NCBI GenBank assembly: GCA_002344565.1
Contig: DDTZ01000082.1
Span: 3,561 to 20,061, forward strand
Direction of reading: 5' to 3'
Length of the DNA: 16,501 bases
Source of the DNA: Bdellovibrionaceae bacterium UBA2351
GTDB taxonomy: Bacteria > Bdellovibrionota > Bdellovibrionia > Bdellovibrionales > Bdellovibrionaceae
In this document: positions 13,490 through 16,501 of the stretch, piece after piece
How positions within the stretch are numbered: position 1 is the stretch's first letter
Layout of the letters: every line of letters begins with the position of its first letter
The notes under the pieces: model-generated
What the model was told of the DNA's origin: nothing
Seen by the model: only the letters and a program-made list of their open reading frames with translations
Databases searched by the model: none
Position numbers and translations under genes: made by a program

Positions 13490-16323
13490 AACTGATAATT
13501 TTACTTTCCATACTATTTTCTACACTGTCCGCTTTTGCCCAAGCAGAATATAATCGCGCAGAATGCGACAGTCTAATCGATGTTAAACGCTATATTGTCG
13601 CGGGATCTTTAGATAATAAATCAGCAGGCGGAAAAACATATAATTTTGATCGTATCGTCGGCGCACTGGAAAATGAATTACTCAGCGGCGAACCGCCAGA
13701 TGCAAAACGATTTACATGCCTAAGCATGCTTCACAAAAAAGCACACGAAGATGCCACAGAATATTGGGTTGGACGTTTAGCAAAGTCTACCTGTGCAAAC
13801 GACGATGGCGAAATTCCGAGCGTTAAACCCGCAGATTGCGATGATGATACCTGGGATAAATTTCATCGAAGTAAATCTTTGATTGATCGCTCGGCTAAAA
13901 GAATTGCGAAACTTACCACTGAATGCGTTGAACGCAATGGTAACACGTCATGTAGTGCAATGAAGTCACTTAAGGATATTCAGCAAGCTGTTGAACCTTT
14001 AGCGGAAACTACCAATATGGATAAGTGTTGCGATCAGTCAGAGGGGCCGGCTTTCCGCGTCCTGCGTGGTTTCTACACGGTAGAGTTTGGCGACATGAAC
14101 GACTCTGAGCTACAGAAAGAGTGCTATAAACGAACTCGTCCAAGTAACAAAGTCGAAGGCGTTGGAGATTTTTTATCGACATGCGTGAAGAGCGCCGCTC
14201 GTGGTATTGCAGAGGCCGTCATGAAGTGGTTCAAAACGGCAAAAGCCATTTATGAACTTGGATCCGTAACTGAAATTTGGAGAATTGTTAGGAATATGAG
14301 TTTCGCTGAGGTGGCTCAGAAGATTGGCGCTCTCGTATCTGCAATGGTGGATCAGCTTGTTGCGCAACTTAGCTCATGGAATAACTGCTTTACAGGCCCT
14401 TACAAAGTCGACCAGGCTTGTAAATTAGCTTCCAGCATGGCAATCGATTTCTTCGTGGGTGGTGGTATCGCTAAAGGGATCGGTTTTCTAGGTTCCGTAT
14501 TGAAGGCGGGAGTAAAAGACATTGCCGGAATTGCAAAGAACCTTGTGGCATCCAGCCCAAAAACAAACGCCATCATGCAGAAACTTAAGCCGGGAGCGGC
14601 TGGAAAAACTACTTCCGCTGCGACATCAGCCACTACACGAGCCGCTTCAAAAAAGGCCGCTTCGAATTTAGCTATTGCGCTTAGACCTGTTACTGATTTC
14701 AGTAAGTCAGTGGCAGCCAGAGTTCGCAAACTTCGCGAAAAAGAAGGTGGCGTTCGCACGAATCTTGCTGATCGTGTCGAGCCTACTTTTGGGCCAAATG
14801 CGACCACTGCCGTACAAGCTACTGAAGCGGCATCTTCGAATGCGACAGCTGTTGTAACACAAACTAGCTCGCGAGTTACAAACGTCGCAAGCTCAGGGTC
14901 AAGCTCTAACTTAGTAAAATTAACTAATAAATCCGTGCAAAAAATTGAAAAAGATATTCGCGCTTTTAGAGATTCAAACTACAAAGCTATGTATGCAACA
15001 CGTGGAACCCGCGCTGTGGATGCTCCTGAAAGCCTGTTTGTAAGACCCGATCGATTAATTGGAAAAACCCCTGCACAAAAGATGAAAATGATCGAGGACG
15101 CAGCCAAGGCCCGCCGTGCTCAAGTGGAACGACTTTCAAACACAAGTCATCCAAGTCGTTTAACCCAAGCCCAAGCACGAGAAATTTTAGATAATATGGA
15201 CGATGCACTTGCGCGCCTTCGCACCCGATACGGGCAGTCAGCTTCGACATCGGTGGCTTCAGGTCGCGCAATTAACGCTGGTGCTCGAGTTGGGGCGGCT
15301 ACCGTTGATGCTGTCGAAGCCGCAACTTCAGCTGCTTCAAAACAGATCGACACTGCAATTCCGACTACTGCGGCAACTAGCAGTACGGCTAGCGCACAAG
15401 CTGTAGTCGGTGGCTCATCGTCGACTGCGACAACTGCATTTACAAACACAAGTACGTCGTTCATTGATGCGCTTCCAAAAGTTGATATGAGTTCAATTGC
15501 GGCTTCAACAGCAAGAGTGAGTAAGGCGGTTCAAAAGCAAATGGATGATATCAATGAGTTCATGCAAAAGGCGCGCGCAAATGCGGCCCAAGCAAACCCA
15601 TCAGCAAGTGCACGATCATCTGTTTATAGAAACCAAAGTAATCGCGCGATTTCTCAAGATGCTATTCGCCGACACGGTGAAATTGAAAATCTCTATAGAA
15701 AAGGGATTATCAACGACGAGCAGGCTCACGCAATGCATGACATTGTTAGAGTAACCGAAAGCTCAGCGACGGGAACCGCCACTCGCTATAACACACGTTA
15801 TATCGCGGCTCCGAACACGAACCCATCTACATTTGTCCTTCGCGAACGAGGGGCTCCAGTTTCCCCAGTAGGCGTAGCTGGAAAAGTTATGAACCGTACA
15901 GGCAATATGGGTGCTCCTATGACGGCAGCACAGACTAACAGATATTCCGACTCGGGAAAAGAAACTGCGGGATATGATGATGATACGATCGCGGCTTCCG
16001 AAGTCGTAGTTGGCCGAATTTCAGCCAGTTCAACTTCGATAACTAAAGAATTTGCCGGTCTTAAAACGGAAGCAGAAGTTTTAGACCATGCCGATGAACT
16101 CAGAGTAAAAGTAAAGACCGTGGAAGCCACTCGAAGCGCAACATCAGCTGAGGAAATAGAAAAACTACAATCGCTCTTAGAGTCTATTAATAAAGAGCGA
16201 GACCGCGCACTACAAAGAATCCGTGCGAACGAAGCCGCGACCGCTCCGGTACCAGCGCAGCCAGCAAAACAACCGGCTTCAACTCCGGTTCCTGCTGGCG
16301 AAGAGCTTCTTCAAGGCGATTAG
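13486..16323 (+). CDS. Large secreted protein, Cys-rich head and Ala/Ser/Thr-rich tail (945 aa), unknown function
   Basis: The start is GTG 13486 with GGAG five bases before it, overlapping the previous stop. A signal peptide ends at about AFA18. All 12 cysteines lie between residues 27 and 312 (27, 78, 103, 118, 147, 156, adjacent 181-182, 213, 233, 301, 312), an even number that suggests disulfides after export. Residues about 235-355 are helical with a hydrophobic, Gly-rich stretch, SMAIDFFVGGGIAKGIGFLG (317-336), that could insert in or associate with a membrane. From about 370 to 720 the chain is rich in Ala, Ser, Thr and basic residues, with helical islands (about 480-585 and 675-700). 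A predicted helix/coiled coil lies at about 865-915, then a Pro/Ala end. No catalytic motif was found. A structural, envelope or effector role is possible, but none can be claimed. Confidence 0.85.
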   Translation: MKLIILLSILFSTLSAFAQAEYNRAECDSLIDVKRYIVAGSLDNKSAGGKTYNFDRIVGALENELLSGEPPDAKRFTCLSMLHKKAHEDATEYWVGRLAKSTCANDDGEIPSVKPADCDDDTWDKFHRSKSLIDRSAKRIAKLTTECVERNGNTSCSAMKSLKDIQQAVEPLAETTNMDKCCDQSEGPAFRVLRGFYTVEFGDMNDSELQKECYKRTRPSNKVEGVGDFLSTCVKSAARGIAEAVMKWFKTAKAIYELGSVTEIWRIVRNMSFAEVAQKIGALVSAMVDQLVAQLSSWNNCFTGPYKVDQACKLASSMAIDFFVGGGIAKGIGFLGSVLKAGVKDIAGIAKNLVASSPKTNAIMQKLKPGAAGKTTSAATSATTRAASKKAASNLAIALRPVTDFSKSVAARVRKLREKEGGVRTNLADRVEPTFGPNATTAVQATEAASSNATAVVTQTSSRVTNVASSGSSSNLVKLTNKSVQKIEKDIRAFRDSNYKAMYATRGTRAVDAPESLFVRPDRLIGKTPAQKMKMIEDAAKARRAQVERLSNTSHPSRLTQAQAREILDNMDDALARLRTRYGQSASTSVASGRAINAGARVGAATVDAVEAATSAASKQIDTAIPTTAATSSTASAQAVVGGSSSTATTAFTNTSTSFIDALPKVDMSSIAASTARVSKAVQKQMDDINEFMQKARANAAQANPSASARSSVYRNQSNRAISQDAIRRHGEIENLYRKGIINDEQAHAMHDIVRVTESSATGTATRYNTRYIAAPNTNPSTFVLRERGAPVSPVGVAGKVMNRTGNMGAPMTAAQTNRYSDSGKETAGYDDDTIAASEVVVGRISASSTSITKEFAGLKTEAEVLDHADELRVKVKTVEATRSATSAEEIEKLQSLLESINKERDRALQRIRANEAATAPVPAQPAKQPASTPVPAGEELLQGD

Positions 16324-16327
16324 AAAT

Positions 16328-16501
16328 CTATAAGTCTTGAGATCGATTAGCTGTTAGGGGACCATAGATGTCCCCTTTTATAAATTGTTGAACGGCGGGA
16401 TGATTAAATTTTTTAGTTTCTTCCACCGAACCCGTTAAAATTAGACTCGTTTGATATACCATTCCAATCTGATCAGCAATTTGGTAAACGCGGTTCATAT
16501 C
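16328..16501 (-). CDS. C-terminal end of a second Mla-type ABC ATPase (partial)
   Basis: Read on the minus strand from the window edge, 57 residues remain, ending at TAG 16330-16328. The sequence DMNRVYQIADQIGMVYQTSLILTG matches the region just after the switch His in MlaF-type ATPases. HPAVQQFIKGDIYGPL matches the typical end of that family (usual form DP.VQQFI.G...GPL). Walker motifs lie outside the window, so activity cannot be judged. It is not a copy of the ATPase at 12020, which ends VPLVRDFLAEARDLL. It converges on the 945-residue gene with four bases between the stops. Confidence 0.8.
   Translation of the reverse strand, partial: DMNRVYQIADQIGMVYQTSLILTGSVEETKKFNHPAVQQFIKGDIYGPLTANRSQDL
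16356..16380 (+). terminator. Probable Rho-independent terminator of the secreted-protein operon, inside the convergent gene
   Basis: AGGGGAC (16356-16362), a seven-base loop CATAGAT and GTCCCCT (16370-16376) form a perfect seven-pair stem followed by TTTTA. It lies 33 bases after the 945-residue stop. The same bases encode the last part of the convergent ABC ATPase (around KGDIYGPL), so the hairpin is also coding sequence. Confidence 0.6.

Noticed and set aside
14400..14807. A 135-residue open frame on the minus strand within the large secreted protein gene
   Set aside because: The biased Ala/Ser/Thr codons of the plus-strand gene leave the antisense frames open; there is no independent signal for a gene.
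14600..15480. Ala/Ser/Thr-rich stretches of the 945-residue protein as tandem repeats
   Set aside because: The composition is repetitive but no unit of fixed length recurs; it is low complexity rather than a true repeat array.

Overview
The window looks like chromosomal DNA from a Gram-negative, AT-leaning bacterium. Supporting signs are a lipid-transport (Mla/MCE) ABC system for the cell envelope, an outer-membrane-type protein ending in Phe, several Sec signal peptides, and tightly packed operons with 1-4 base overlaps and frequent TTG/GTG starts. The mix of small Lys-rich peptides, large secreted Cys-rich proteins and TadB/TadC-like proteins resembles Bdellovibrio-type predatory bacteria. 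That placement is inference from general family resemblance, not proven by the sequence.

Layout. (1) 1-3921, plus strand: the tail of a GH15 glucoamylase-like enzyme, then a compact sugar phosphotransferase operon: a NagE-type EIICBA permease, HPr and Enzyme I. All the general and sugar-specific phosphocarriers for one sugar are together. (2) 3928-4867, minus strand: a secreted alpha/beta hydrolase, converging on ptsI with a 6-base gap, and a tRNA-Phe(GAA) gene with encoded CCA. (3) 4919-8599, minus strand: a likely operon in the order TadB-like, TadC-like, a 77-residue unknown protein, cystathionine beta-synthase, cystathionine gamma-lyase/synthase. The last two are a transsulfuration pair; the first two are a pilus/secretion-type membrane pair without their usual ATPase. 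(4) 8653-8865, plus strand: a very short, strongly signalled gene for a Lys-rich peptide, with its own promoter, perfect Shine-Dalgarno sequence and terminator. Its reading frame breaks at an A AAA AAG slippery heptamer, and a -1 shift would restore a histone-tail-like Lys/Ala/Thr repeat. (5) 8879-12754, minus strand: an MCE/Mla-type lipid transport operon (ATPase, two different permeases, MCE protein) followed by a small outer-membrane-like protein. (6) 12929-16323, plus strand: two translationally coupled secreted proteins of unknown function, the second 945 residues long with 12 Cys at its front and a long Ala/Ser/Thr-rich tail. (7) 16328-16501, minus strand: the C-terminal end of a second Mla-type ATPase, running off the window.

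The most unusual items are the frame-broken Lys-rich peptide gene and the secreted 186/945-residue pair lying between two Mla-type ABC loci. The TadB/TadC-like pair joined to the transsulfuration genes and the doubled, non-identical MlaE permeases come next. No CRISPR array, insertion sequence or prophage gene was seen, and there is no gene-free stretch longer than 300 bases.
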